Origin: Arthrobacter citreus
GTDB lineage: Bacteria > Bacillota > Bacilli > Bacillales > Bacillaceae_G
DNA length: 64,000 bases
Assembly (NCBI GenBank): GCA_013200995.1
Contig: CP053688.1
Coordinates: 2,976,001 to 3,040,000, forward strand
Direction: 5' to 3'
The notes below the pieces were generated by a model that did no database searches, was not told the DNA's origin, and worked only from the letters and a program-made list of their open reading frames with translations. Both the position numbers and the translations under genes were made by a program. Shown piece by piece: positions 16,078 to 24,476 of the stretch (positions within the stretch are counted from its first letter, which is position 1; the number at the start of each line of letters is the position of its first letter).

Positions 16078-18300
16078 TTAAAATAATGTGGAAATTTGAT
16101 TCTTCAAGTGAAATACTTCACCATTAATTTCGATTTCAATTTCCGTACCAGATTGCTTTGTCACAGTTACGGATTCATGTGTAATCGTAATTTCAAGATT
16201 TGTACCTTGAAAGTGGAACGGGAATGATAGTTTGTCCCAGTTTCCAGGTAAGTTTGGATTGATTTTTAAATTATTCTTTTCCATCGTAATGTTTGCAAAA
16301 CCAAAGATCGTTGCTAACCAATTGGCACCTAGAGATGCTGCATGTATTCCTTCATCTGATGACTTCGGATTTGAGCCTAAATCGATTAGACAAGCTTCTT
16401 GGAAAAATCGGTAAGCATTCTCTACATCTCCACATCTTGAAGCAACAATTGCATGTATTGCTTTACTAAGGGATGAATCGTGGATTGTATGCTGCTCGTA
16501 ATATTGCAAATTCATTTTCACTACATCTGCTTCAAATAAAGAAGGGAATAAATATAGTAACATCACTACATCAGCCTGTTTTAAAATCTGCATCTCATTC
16601 ACTTCTTGACGTGAATAATCTAGGAGTATTGCCTGGCTACCTTGTTTTTGTTTATAAATCGATAAATCAATCTCTGGTTTCGTTAAGAATGTATCATCTT
16701 GAGGAATAATTTTATCTTCGTTTGCTCGTGGTAAATAAATTCTTTTCAGAAAATCCTTTCCACTTTCAAATAATACCTCATCAATCTTATTATACTTCTC
16801 CATATATTTTAATGCTTGCTGTACATTATAATTAGCCATGTAATTTGTATAAGCATTGTTGTTAATATGTTCTGTATATTCATCTGGACCAATTACATCT
16901 TTAATAGAGAGTACTCCATTTTCATCCGTCGTGCGACTAATCCAAAAACGTGCTGTTTCTTTTAGTAGCTCTAGCCCAACACACTCCATAAATGCTTCAT
17001 CAAATGTATTTTCATAGTATTGACATACCGCATAGGCAATGTCAGCTACAATATGATGCTCAGCTAAAGCCGAGGCAACCTTTTGTCGTTTACCAGTTAA
17101 TATATTAATAGCTGCATATTCTGGAGTTTCTTCCATACCAGTAAACGCACTTTCCCAAGGAAACAGAGCACCAGCATAACCATTTTTAGCAGCTTTTTCT
17201 TTTGCTTCTTTTATATGAAGATATCGATACGTCAATAGTTTTCTAGCAACTTCTGGTTCAGTGAATAAATGAAAAGGTGCAATAAAAATTTCCGTATCCC
17301 AGAAAACATGTCCTTTATATCCTTCACCTGTTAAACCTTTTGCGCCAACACTAAAACGTTCGTCATGTGAAGGTGTCATCATTTCGATATGATATAGAGA
17401 AAAATCTAATGCAATTTGATCGGTCTCATCTTTTGAAGAAATGATTACACGCTTCTTTTTCCAAAAGTCTTCCCACATACTAGATGAACTTTCTAGTAAA
17501 CTTTCGTATCCTGCTGAGCTATTTTCTTGAACTGCATGAATACTAGCTTGCGCGGGATCTTCTTCTGACTTATCAATTGAAGTATAAACCGAACTAATTT
17601 TTTCAAATTCGAATGGCTGATCGACGATTACATCTTGTTTTATAATAGCCATAAGTTGACGATTTTTAGCCACAAATGAAACATCACTTGTATCCGGTGT
17701 ATTACATGATGTTGCTAAAGCAATCATGTGATTACTTTCAGTCGTTTTATAGACAGCATGTAATATTTTTTTATCAATCACTCGTATGTTTTCTTCTACT
17801 AAATGTTGCTTTCCGAAATTTGACGTTTGCGCATCAATACCAGTTGTTACTTTAATCGTTGCATCACAGTCTAAACTGATTACATTCATTTTAGATGCAA
17901 GTAAATGTAAGTTATCTTTTGATACAAATCGTTGAAATTTTATACAAAAACGGTTGCCATCTTTGTTTTTCCATACGATTTCTCTAGTTAGTTCACCTTT
18001 TTGCATATTTAAATTACGATTATAAGAAAGGATTTCCCCTGAAAGGACAGAAAAAATTTCGTCATTAATTTCAATTTTCATACCAACTAAATCTGGTAAA
18101 TTTACTAACTCTGTCACATCATTTTGCGTAGATTTATTATATATTCCTGCTACATACATGCCGCGAGTTTGTTCAGCATAATACTCTTCATGGCTTGCAC
18201 GTAAACCTAAATATCCATTCCCTAGTGCCATGATCGTTGCATACTTATTTATATATTGTAAGTCAAATTGGCTTTCATTCATTACATTTACTTCATTCAT
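16078..18300 (-). CDS. ycjT: Glycoside hydrolase family 65 disaccharide phosphorylase (YcjT-like)
   Basis: A 740-residue GH65 protein. It has an N-terminal beta-sandwich (about 1-270), a linker and an alpha/alpha barrel with the phosphate/substrate segment GHVFWDTEIF near 330. The general acid is Glu474 in GPDEYTEHINNNAYTN. GH65 enzymes split alpha-glucobioses (kojibiose, trehalose, maltose, nigerose) with phosphate to give beta-glucose 1-phosphate. E. coli YcjT, in the same operon context, is a kojibiose phosphorylase. The start overlaps the stop of the oxidoreductase gene (ATGA), which indicates translational coupling. The beta-phosphoglucomutase at 27678 would use its product. The exact linkage cannot be read from sequence. 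Confidence 0.88.
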   Translation of the reverse strand: MNEVNVMNESQFDLQYINKYATIMALGNGYLGLRASHEEYYAEQTRGMYVAGIYNKSTQNDVTELVNLPDLVGMKIEINDEIFSVLSGEILSYNRNLNMQKGELTREIVWKNKDGNRFCIKFQRFVSKDNLHLLASKMNVISLDCDATIKVTTGIDAQTSNFGKQHLVEENIRVIDKKILHAVYKTTESNHMIALATSCNTPDTSDVSFVAKNRQLMAIIKQDVIVDQPFEFEKISSVYTSIDKSEEDPAQASIHAVQENSSAGYESLLESSSSMWEDFWKKKRVIISSKDETDQIALDFSLYHIEMMTPSHDERFSVGAKGLTGEGYKGHVFWDTEIFIAPFHLFTEPEVARKLLTYRYLHIKEAKEKAAKNGYAGALFPWESAFTGMEETPEYAAINILTGKRQKVASALAEHHIVADIAYAVCQYYENTFDEAFMECVGLELLKETARFWISRTTDENGVLSIKDVIGPDEYTEHINNNAYTNYMANYNVQQALKYMEKYNKIDEVLFESGKDFLKRIYLPRANEDKIIPQDDTFLTKPEIDLSIYKQKQGSQAILLDYSRQEVNEMQILKQADVVMLLYLFPSLFEADVVKMNLQYYEQHTIHDSSLSKAIHAIVASRCGDVENAYRFFQEACLIDLGSNPKSSDEGIHAASLGANWLATIFGFANITMEKNNLKINPNLPGNWDKLSFPFHFQGTNLEITITHESVTVTKQSGTEIEIEINGEVFHLKNQISTLF

Positions 18301-19334
18301 AAAGATACACTCTCACCTTTTTCGGCTGATTGATAGATCGCTTCTACAAGTCGTTGAATCGCATATCCTTGTTTACCATCTGCTAGCATAACATTCTGCC
18401 CTAGGCAGCGATTAACAAAGGCAGCCATACTTTTTGTATGACGGTCGGGATCAGCTTCTTCTCTTTTTAAAAGGGATACAAGCTCTCCTTTTTCATCTGT
18501 ATAAATTTCCGCTGGAAACATCGAAGCACCAGCCTCATCTCCACAAAGTTCTACATTCATTTCTGATTTTTCTTTTATATTTAATGCAAAAGATGTTTCT
18601 AATTGAATTAAACATCCATTCTCTAATTCGATATGTGAAAATAAAGAATCTTCTACTTCAAATTTTGATGGATCCCATTTGCCAAATGCACCTTCATTTT
18701 TCTTATGACCAATCTTCTTAAACATTTTTGCAGTAACTTTTTTAACTTTTGGGTAATCCAAAACATATAGTGCCGCATCAAGCATATGAATACCTAAGTC
18801 GATTAGAGGACCTCCACCTTGGATTTCTTTATTTGTGAAAGTACCCCAGCCTGGAATTCCATTTCTTCTTAAAGCTTTTACTTTTACAAAATAAACATCA
18901 CCTAGTAAACCTTGATCAATTTTTTCTTTTAAAATCGTTACATCATCGGCAAAACGGTGGTGAAAATCATATGCAAGGATTAGTCCTTTTGCTAAAGCAG
19001 TTTCATGCATCTTTCTAGCATCTTCGGCTAAAATTGCTGGTGGTTTTTCACAAAAAACATCGCAATTATTTTCTAATGCTAACATGACATTTTCAAAATG
19101 AAATTTATTAGGTGTGCAAACGCTAACGATATCCGGTCTTTCTTTCTCGTACATTTCAACTGCATTAGTATAATAGTTTGGAATATGATTACGTTCTGCA
19201 AAGCTTTTAAGTGCTTCCTCATTTATACCAACAACAGCAACAATTTCGATTTCGGATCTAGTTTGATAGTAAGCAACGTGAACTTTTTCAGCTATTTGTC
19301 CCCCACCGATAATAGCTACCTTTTTTTTAATCAC
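18297..19334 (-). CDS. ycjS: Gfo/Idh/MocA family oxidoreductase (YcjS-like)
   Basis: A 345-residue NAD(P)-dependent sugar dehydrogenase. It has a Rossmann start VAIIGGGQIAEKVH, the CEKPPA motif near residue 97, and the active-site segment GGGPLIDLGIHMLD near 177. In the E. coli ycj pathway YcjS handles the 3-keto sugar step opposite to YcjQ, so that a guloside can be turned into a glucoside through keto intermediates. GTG start after GAGGGGGAG. It lies between the epimerase and GH65 genes with a 4-base overlap to the latter. Confidence 0.85.
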   Translation of the reverse strand: MIKKKVAIIGGGQIAEKVHVAYYQTRSEIEIVAVVGINEEALKSFAERNHIPNYYTNAVEMYEKERPDIVSVCTPNKFHFENVMLALENNCDVFCEKPPAILAEDARKMHETALAKGLILAYDFHHRFADDVTILKEKIDQGLLGDVYFVKVKALRRNGIPGWGTFTNKEIQGGGPLIDLGIHMLDAALYVLDYPKVKKVTAKMFKKIGHKKNEGAFGKWDPSKFEVEDSLFSHIELENGCLIQLETSFALNIKEKSEMNVELCGDEAGASMFPAEIYTDEKGELVSLLKREEADPDRHTKSMAAFVNRCLGQNVMLADGKQGYAIQRLVEAIYQSAEKGESVSL

Positions 19335-19347
19335 AATGCTCCCCCTC

Positions 19348-20142
19348 TCAAGCCAGAGCTTCTTTTATGTGGTGAAATGCTTTAATATATTCATCCTCTA
19401 AGTTATTTCCACGAACACGGCACTCAAATGTTAAAAACCCTTCATAACCATCACTTTTTAATTGATTAAAATGCTTTTTAAAATCTAATGAACCACTGCC
19501 AGGTTGGAAACGATGATTATCTGCAATGTGTACATGTTCAACTAAATCACGATTAGTGTGAAGTGCTTCTGATATACCATCTTCCTCGATATTCATGTGG
19601 TAAAAATCAGCAATTATTTTGACATGTTTAAACTGATTATCTTCAATATATTTGCGTGCATCAGCTAAAGTATTAATCATATGATCTTGATAACGATTTA
19701 AAGGTTCTAAGTAAATTGTAGTTCCAGTTTCACCTGCTACTTTATCTAGAAATACTAGAGAATCGGTTACAGCTTTTCGATCATCGTCTAAGCTTCTTGG
19801 TGAAGACATTGGTGGTAATCGGAATGTAAACATCCCCCATGCCGCAGGAACTACAATCCCTTTACCGCCAACTTCTTTTAATGCTTTTAAAATCTCTTCA
19901 ATTTCAGCTAACCCTCTTAAACGACGTTCTTCAATAAAGTCTCCTATCCAGCCATCATAACCACCGCAAGCTGTTGTTACTGGCAATCCAGTCTCTGCGA
20001 TTGCTTCTTTCACTTCGTCTAAATGTTCAACTAAATATTTGCCATCAATTTCAAAACCTTCAAAACCTATTTCTTTTAAATAGTTAAACTTTTCTTTAAT
20101 GTTCTCTGGGAAAAAAGCTTGATTTTGTGTTCCGATTTTCAT
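19348..20142 (-). CDS. ycjR: Sugar isomerase/epimerase, TIM barrel (YcjR-like)
   Basis: A 264-residue xylose-isomerase-like TIM-barrel protein. Probable metal ligands lie at the strand ends: Glu in YLEPLNRY (near 148), Asp in IADFYHM (near 182), His in HIADNHRF (near 208) and Glu in LTFECRV (near 244). E. coli YcjR epimerises 3-keto glycosides between the dehydrogenases YcjQ and YcjS. TAGGAGTGAG precedes the ATG. It is one of the core ycj operon genes here and has the expected neighbours on both sides. Confidence 0.85.
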   Translation of the reverse strand: MKIGTQNQAFFPENIKEKFNYLKEIGFEGFEIDGKYLVEHLDEVKEAIAETGLPVTTACGGYDGWIGDFIEERRLRGLAEIEEILKALKEVGGKGIVVPAAWGMFTFRLPPMSSPRSLDDDRKAVTDSLVFLDKVAGETGTTIYLEPLNRYQDHMINTLADARKYIEDNQFKHVKIIADFYHMNIEEDGISEALHTNRDLVEHVHIADNHRFQPGSGSLDFKKHFNQLKSDGYEGFLTFECRVRGNNLEDEYIKAFHHIKEALA

Positions 20143-20163
20143 TAATACTCACTCCTAAACAGA

Positions 20164-20184
20164 TGGGAGTGTAATACACTCCCA
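20164..20184 (-). other. Intercistronic hairpin between the dehydrogenase and epimerase genes
   Basis: GGGAGTG and CACTCCC face each other around a 5-base loop in the 58-bp gap. There is no T run, so mRNA processing or partial attenuation is more likely than termination. Confidence 0.5.
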
Positions 20185-20200
20185 AATAAATTAATATCGC

Positions 20201-21259
20201 TTACTTATTAAATTGAACACCCATCTTAATACTTAGCTCTGGCTTTTGGTCTACAAATTCCATATATGATTCCGCTACTTCATTAAATGAAACAACTGGC
20301 TCTATTAAATCTTCACAGTTTAAATAACCGTTCATTAATAATTCCCAACAAGTATTTTCGATTCGTTTACGATCCCAACGAGGGTAGTCAGGGTTTGGCT
20401 CACTACTGCCTCTTGAAAATACGATTTTAGCATTGTTAAAATGTGCCTCTCGACCAAGATTAAATCCTTCTGGGAACGGTTTAGCAAATGCAATATAAGA
20501 AATCGTTCCACCGTATGCAATTCCTCTTAATGCTGCTTGCAGCGCACTTGAAACACCACTTGTTTCAATAATTGAATCTGCACCTAGTTTATTTGTAATT
20601 TTTTTAATTTCATATCCTAAATCGCATGCTGTCGGATCAAAGCAATAGTCCGCTCCATTTTTTAAAGCGATATCACATCTGTGACTAATTGGATCTACAC
20701 CGATTACAATACTCGCTCCAGCTTTTTTCGCTAATTGAATCGCGATTTGTCCAATCGCTCCTAAACCGACAACTACTACATAATCACCAGCTCTAACATT
20801 TGCATCTCTAACTCCGCTCATCGCAAATTGTGCTGGATCATAATAAACTGCATTCTTCCAAGAAGAACCTTCAGGCATTTTACGTAATTTATAGTTATCT
20901 ACTGCATTCACAATGACAGTTTCCATAATCGGGCCGTAAGTACAAACTTGATCTCCTAGTTTATACTCAGTTACTTCATCACCAATTTCACAAATGCTAC
21001 CGACAACCATGTTTCCTAATTGAAATTCTCCGAAGACAATTCCTCTAGCAGTTCCTTCTTCACGTGGCATAAACATTTTCCACTCATCATTGAACTCCTC
21101 ATCAATAAATGGGCTAAGTCCTCTAAAATCAACAACTTCTGTGCCGTGCTTTGGAGATGCAAATTCTACTTTAATTTTCACTTCATTTGGTTTTACTTGG
21201 CGATCTTCATACTCAACTAATGCTGCAACTCTTGGTTCAACTGCTACTAACTTTTTCAT
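20201..21259 (-). CDS. ycjQ: Medium-chain dehydrogenase, keto-glycoside forming (YcjQ-like)
   Basis: A 352-residue MDR-family protein with a GroES-like N-terminal half and a Rossmann half (VVVVGLGAIGQIAIQLAKKAGAS near 160). The usual N-terminal Cys and GHE zinc motif of alcohol dehydrogenases is replaced by PKHGTEVVDF, as in the YcjQ branch. E. coli YcjQ oxidises glycosides at C3. Here it should start the glycoside interconversion with YcjR and YcjS. AGGGATG lies before the ATG. It follows the ABC permease genes with a 31-bp gap. Confidence 0.83.
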   Translation of the reverse strand: MKKLVAVEPRVAALVEYEDRQVKPNEVKIKVEFASPKHGTEVVDFRGLSPFIDEEFNDEWKMFMPREEGTARGIVFGEFQLGNMVVGSICEIGDEVTEYKLGDQVCTYGPIMETVIVNAVDNYKLRKMPEGSSWKNAVYYDPAQFAMSGVRDANVRAGDYVVVVGLGAIGQIAIQLAKKAGASIVIGVDPISHRCDIALKNGADYCFDPTACDLGYEIKKITNKLGADSIIETSGVSSALQAALRGIAYGGTISYIAFAKPFPEGFNLGREAHFNNAKIVFSRGSSEPNPDYPRWDRKRIENTCWELLMNGYLNCEDLIEPVVSFNEVAESYMEFVDQKPELSIKMGVQFNK

Positions 21260-21290
21260 TTAATGTTTCATCCCTTCAGTAAAAAATTGT

Positions 21291-22145
21291 TTAGCCTTTT
21301 ACTCCGCCTTCAGTTAAATTGCCTTTAATAAAGTGCTCTGATATTGCATACATAATAACTACTGGTATAGCTGTAACCAATGAGGCTGCCATCATACGAC
21401 CCCATACATAATCTGGCGTGCTAAATAAAGTATTTAATCCAATCGGTAACGTAAAGTTTTCTGAACTCGATAAGAAAATTGATGCAAATAAATAGTCATT
21501 CCATGCAATCATGAAAGCATATACGAAAACTGATACTATGCCCGAAATTGACAATGGAATAATGATATAGATGATTATTTTTATTCGACTTAAACCATCA
21601 ATCATAGCTGCTTCTTCTAAATCCTCTGGGATTGTATCGAAATAACTCTTTAACATAAATATTGCTGTTGGAAGGGTTTGAACGATCATCGTAATAATTA
21701 ATGCCAGTTTTGTGTCATATAACCCAAAGCCAGAAATGATTTTGAATAAAGGGACTACTAGTAAAATCCCTGAAAACATATAAACAGTGTAAAAACTAGC
21801 GTTGATCGTTACTCTTCCTTTAAATTTAAGTTTTGATAGAGCGTAAGCTCCTAATATTCCTAGCACAACTGATAATGCAGCTGCGATTAGCGAAACAATT
21901 AAACTATTTTTAAAGTAGTTTAAATATGGGAATATTGTCGGATTAAAAATATCGATATAATGCTGGAAAGTCCATTCATGCGGTAAGATTGTTGGATGTG
22001 TTGCAATTGCTTCTTTTGAACTTTTTAATGACGTCATTAGCATAATAAAGAATGGAAATAACATGATTCCTAAAAGAAGGATTAGTACAACGTAAAATCC
22101 AGTCTTCTTAATAATTTTGTTTCTTTTACTACTTACTGCTGCCAT
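21291..22145 (-). CDS. ycjP: Sugar ABC transporter permease, MalG type (YcjP-like)
   Basis: A 284-residue inner-membrane subunit with six hydrophobic segments and the EAAMIDGLSRIKIIIYIIIPLS coupling motif (EAA loop) near residue 192, which contacts the ATPase. It forms a heterodimer with the upstream permease, whose stop overlaps its start by 17 bases. Together with the binding protein it imports the operon's oligosaccharide or glycoside. No ATPase gene lies in the operon, so a shared MsmX-type ATPase from elsewhere is inferred. Confidence 0.9.
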   Translation of the reverse strand: MAAVSSKRNKIIKKTGFYVVLILLLGIMLFPFFIMLMTSLKSSKEAIATHPTILPHEWTFQHYIDIFNPTIFPYLNYFKNSLIVSLIAAALSVVLGILGAYALSKLKFKGRVTINASFYTVYMFSGILLVVPLFKIISGFGLYDTKLALIITMIVQTLPTAIFMLKSYFDTIPEDLEEAAMIDGLSRIKIIIYIIIPLSISGIVSVFVYAFMIAWNDYLFASIFLSSSENFTLPIGLNTLFSTPDYVWGRMMAASLVTAIPVVIMYAISEHFIKGNLTEGGVKG

Positions 22146-23013
22146 TTAAGTTCACCTTCTTTCTTGATACGATAATAACAATGAATAAGATAATGAATAA
22201 GATAACGGAAATTGCTGAAGCTTTTCCTAAATTATTGAAAGCAAACGCTGTTTCATATAAATAAATACCTAAAATATTTACTTTGTTTGTTAATAAATAA
22301 ACATCTGTAAACATATAGAACATCCAAATAAATCGTAAAGTTACAACAGTTAGAAGTACCGGCATGATCGCAGGTAAAGTTACAACTTTAAATTTTTGCC
22401 AAAGTGTAGCCCCGTCGATTTCAGCTGCTTCATATAATGTTTTATCAACCGTTTGCAAAATTGCTAAGAACGATATAAATGCATATGGGAAGTACTTCCA
22501 AATCGCGAAAACAACTACGACTATAAAACTACTAACTGGATTATCAAACCATAACGGAGCAGTTTTAAATAAATGGAAAACATCTGTACCTAAGTAATTA
22601 ATAATCCCATATGTGTTATTGAACATATATTTCCAAGCAAAAACTAGTGAAATAGATGGCGTTACATAAGATAGAATAATTAAAGAACGAGCTGTTTTTC
22701 GAAACTTAAATGGGCGATTGAAGAACAATGCTACTGCAAGCCCAACTGCTGTACTACCAACTACAGTTAAAACTGTATATAAAATCGTAATACCTAAAGA
22801 TTTATAAAACTCAATATCTTTAATAACATCAATGTAATGAGAAAGACCAACAAATGTAGCTGGTAATCTAGGGTTAATTGGTTGATCAAAAAAACTTATT
22901 TTAATATTAGACAACATAGGATAAGCAACTAGTAACAATAGTAAGAAAATACTTGGTAATAGTAATGCTAGCGCTAGTTTTATATCAGATTTTTTCCGGA
23001 CAATCGGTTTCAT
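22129..23013 (-). CDS. ycjO: Sugar ABC transporter permease, MalF type (YcjO-like)
   Basis: A 294-residue permease with six hydrophobic segments and an EAA loop (EAAEIDGATLWQKFKVVTLPA near residue 200). AGGAGGTA precedes the ATG. It is the partner of the overlapping MalG-type permease. A large stem-loop separates it from the binding-protein gene upstream, which would keep permease expression below that of the binding protein. Carbohydrate uptake family 1 (CUT1). Confidence 0.9.
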   Translation of the reverse strand: MKPIVRKKSDIKLALALLLPSIFLLLLLVAYPMLSNIKISFFDQPINPRLPATFVGLSHYIDVIKDIEFYKSLGITILYTVLTVVGSTAVGLAVALFFNRPFKFRKTARSLIILSYVTPSISLVFAWKYMFNNTYGIINYLGTDVFHLFKTAPLWFDNPVSSFIVVVVFAIWKYFPYAFISFLAILQTVDKTLYEAAEIDGATLWQKFKVVTLPAIMPVLLTVVTLRFIWMFYMFTDVYLLTNKVNILGIYLYETAFAFNNLGKASAISVILFIILFIVIIVSRKKVNLNGSSK

Positions 23014-23067
23014 AAATACCTCCTAAAAAACAATCTATTTCCTCGCTCGATAGATTGGTGATAAAGA

Positions 23068-23128
23068 AAAGTTGTTTAAAAAGCAACTTAGCTTGCTTTT
23101 CAAGCGTTCGTTCTTTTTAAACAACTTT
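23068..23128 (-). promoter_or_regulatory. Large intercistronic stem-loop after the binding-protein gene
   Basis: A perfect 15-bp stem (23068-23082 with 23114-23128) closes a 31-base loop. It lies between the highly expressed solute-binding protein gene and the permease genes. Such structures stabilise the 3' end of the upstream mRNA and limit read-through in many sugar ABC operons. Confidence 0.65.
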
Positions 23129-23175
23129 CAATAATTAAGAATTAAATAACTATTATAAATTGAATTAAAAAGTAA

Positions 23176-24465
23176 TTATTTTAATACACCTTTTAATTTT
23201 TCTCCTGCATCTTTAACAGCAGAATCTACACTTTTTCCACCAACAGTTACTTCATTAATTAACTTAGCAATTGCGCCTGAACTTGTAACATCGCCCATTT
23301 TTAAGTAGTTCTTGTTATCAACAAGACCGAATACTTGAATGTTATCAAACGAACTTGCGATTTCAGTTGAAAGCTCACCAAATGAATTTACAACTTTATT
23401 TTCTTTATATTCTTTGCTTTCTGTTACATCTTTATTTACAGGTTGAGATCCACCTGGAGACATTAATACTAACTTCGTATTATTTTCTGGTTCAGCCATA
23501 AACTCTACGAATTTTTTAGCTGCAGCTTTTTGTGCATCATCTAAACCAGAAGAAATTGTGTATGCAGATACTGTTCCATATACTGCTTTTGTTTTTTCAG
23601 TTGGAATCACAAATCCAATATTGTCTGTTTTACCTTCTTCATATACTGATGGAAGAATATAAGTTGAATAAACAGCCATTGGAGCAGAGCCATTCATAAA
23701 TGCGTCTTTTACTTCCGTAACATCGTTTGAACCTGGCATTGTGTATTTTGCTAATTCTTTATAGTAGTTTAAAGCTTCTTTCATTTCAGGCGTATTTAAT
23801 GTTAAATCACCTTTACTATCGAACATATTTGCATTGTTTGATAAAGCAAATTGTGAGAAAGCTTGCTCAGAGAAACCACCTTCAACAGTTGGGATTGCAA
23901 TACCATATTTCTTGCCTCCACTATTAGTAAATGCCTTCGCAACTTTTAAAATATCATCCCAGTTTTTAGGCTCAGAAAATCCTTTGTCCGCAAGCATTTG
24001 CTTGTTGTACCAAATTCCTTGTACCCAACCACTCATTGGTACACCTGTATAATCTTTTCCGTCCTCAGTTTTTAATAACTTTAATGCACCTTCGTAATAC
24101 TTATCTTCTCCTACTTTAGAGATGACTGATTTTACTGCATCTTTATCAATTAATTGATCCTTGTCCATAACTTTTGCATAATCTTGTCCTACTTCAATAA
24201 CTGCTGGAAGTTTACCAGAGCTTGCTAAAGTTACAACCTTTGTATTATAAGAATCTTCCTCAACAGGAACTTGCTTTACTGTAATATTTGGATTTGCTTT
24301 TTCAAATTTAGAGATTAAGTCTGTAATAACTGCTAATCTTTCTTGTTCAACTGAAGAATGCATAAACTCAATCGTTACTTTACCATTATCTTTTTTACCG
24401 CCACCACAAGCAGTTAATCCGACTGCTAACATTAAAACCAAGAACATACTTAGAAATTTCTTCAT
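23176..24465 (-). CDS. ycjN: Sugar ABC transporter substrate-binding lipoprotein (YcjN-like)
   Basis: A 429-residue extracellular binding protein. A lipoprotein signal ends in the lipobox LTACGGG, with the lipid-anchored cysteine near residue 20. The mature part has the family 1 solute-binding fold (EFMHSSVEQERLAVITDLISKFEKANP; the WYNKQMLADKGF hinge region). I start at the ATG at 24465, which has AGGAGG seven bases upstream. The upstream in-frame GTG at 24498 lies inside the preceding gene. It captures the operon's sugar substrate outside the membrane and hands it to the two permeases. Confidence 0.9.
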   Translation of the reverse strand: MKKFLSMFLVLMLAVGLTACGGGKKDNGKVTIEFMHSSVEQERLAVITDLISKFEKANPNITVKQVPVEEDSYNTKVVTLASSGKLPAVIEVGQDYAKVMDKDQLIDKDAVKSVISKVGEDKYYEGALKLLKTEDGKDYTGVPMSGWVQGIWYNKQMLADKGFSEPKNWDDILKVAKAFTNSGGKKYGIAIPTVEGGFSEQAFSQFALSNNANMFDSKGDLTLNTPEMKEALNYYKELAKYTMPGSNDVTEVKDAFMNGSAPMAVYSTYILPSVYEEGKTDNIGFVIPTEKTKAVYGTVSAYTISSGLDDAQKAAAKKFVEFMAEPENNTKLVLMSPGGSQPVNKDVTESKEYKENKVVNSFGELSTEIASSFDNIQVFGLVDNKNYLKMGDVTSSGAIAKLINEVTVGGKSVDSAVKDAGEKLKGVLK

Positions 24466-24476
24466 TGTTCTTCCTC

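Noticed and set aside
20164..20184. GGGAGTG/CACTCCC hairpin as another LacI operator
   Set aside because: The half sites resemble GGGAG/CTCCC, but the five-base centre does not fit the 14-bp operators at 26174-26230, and it lies inside the operon.
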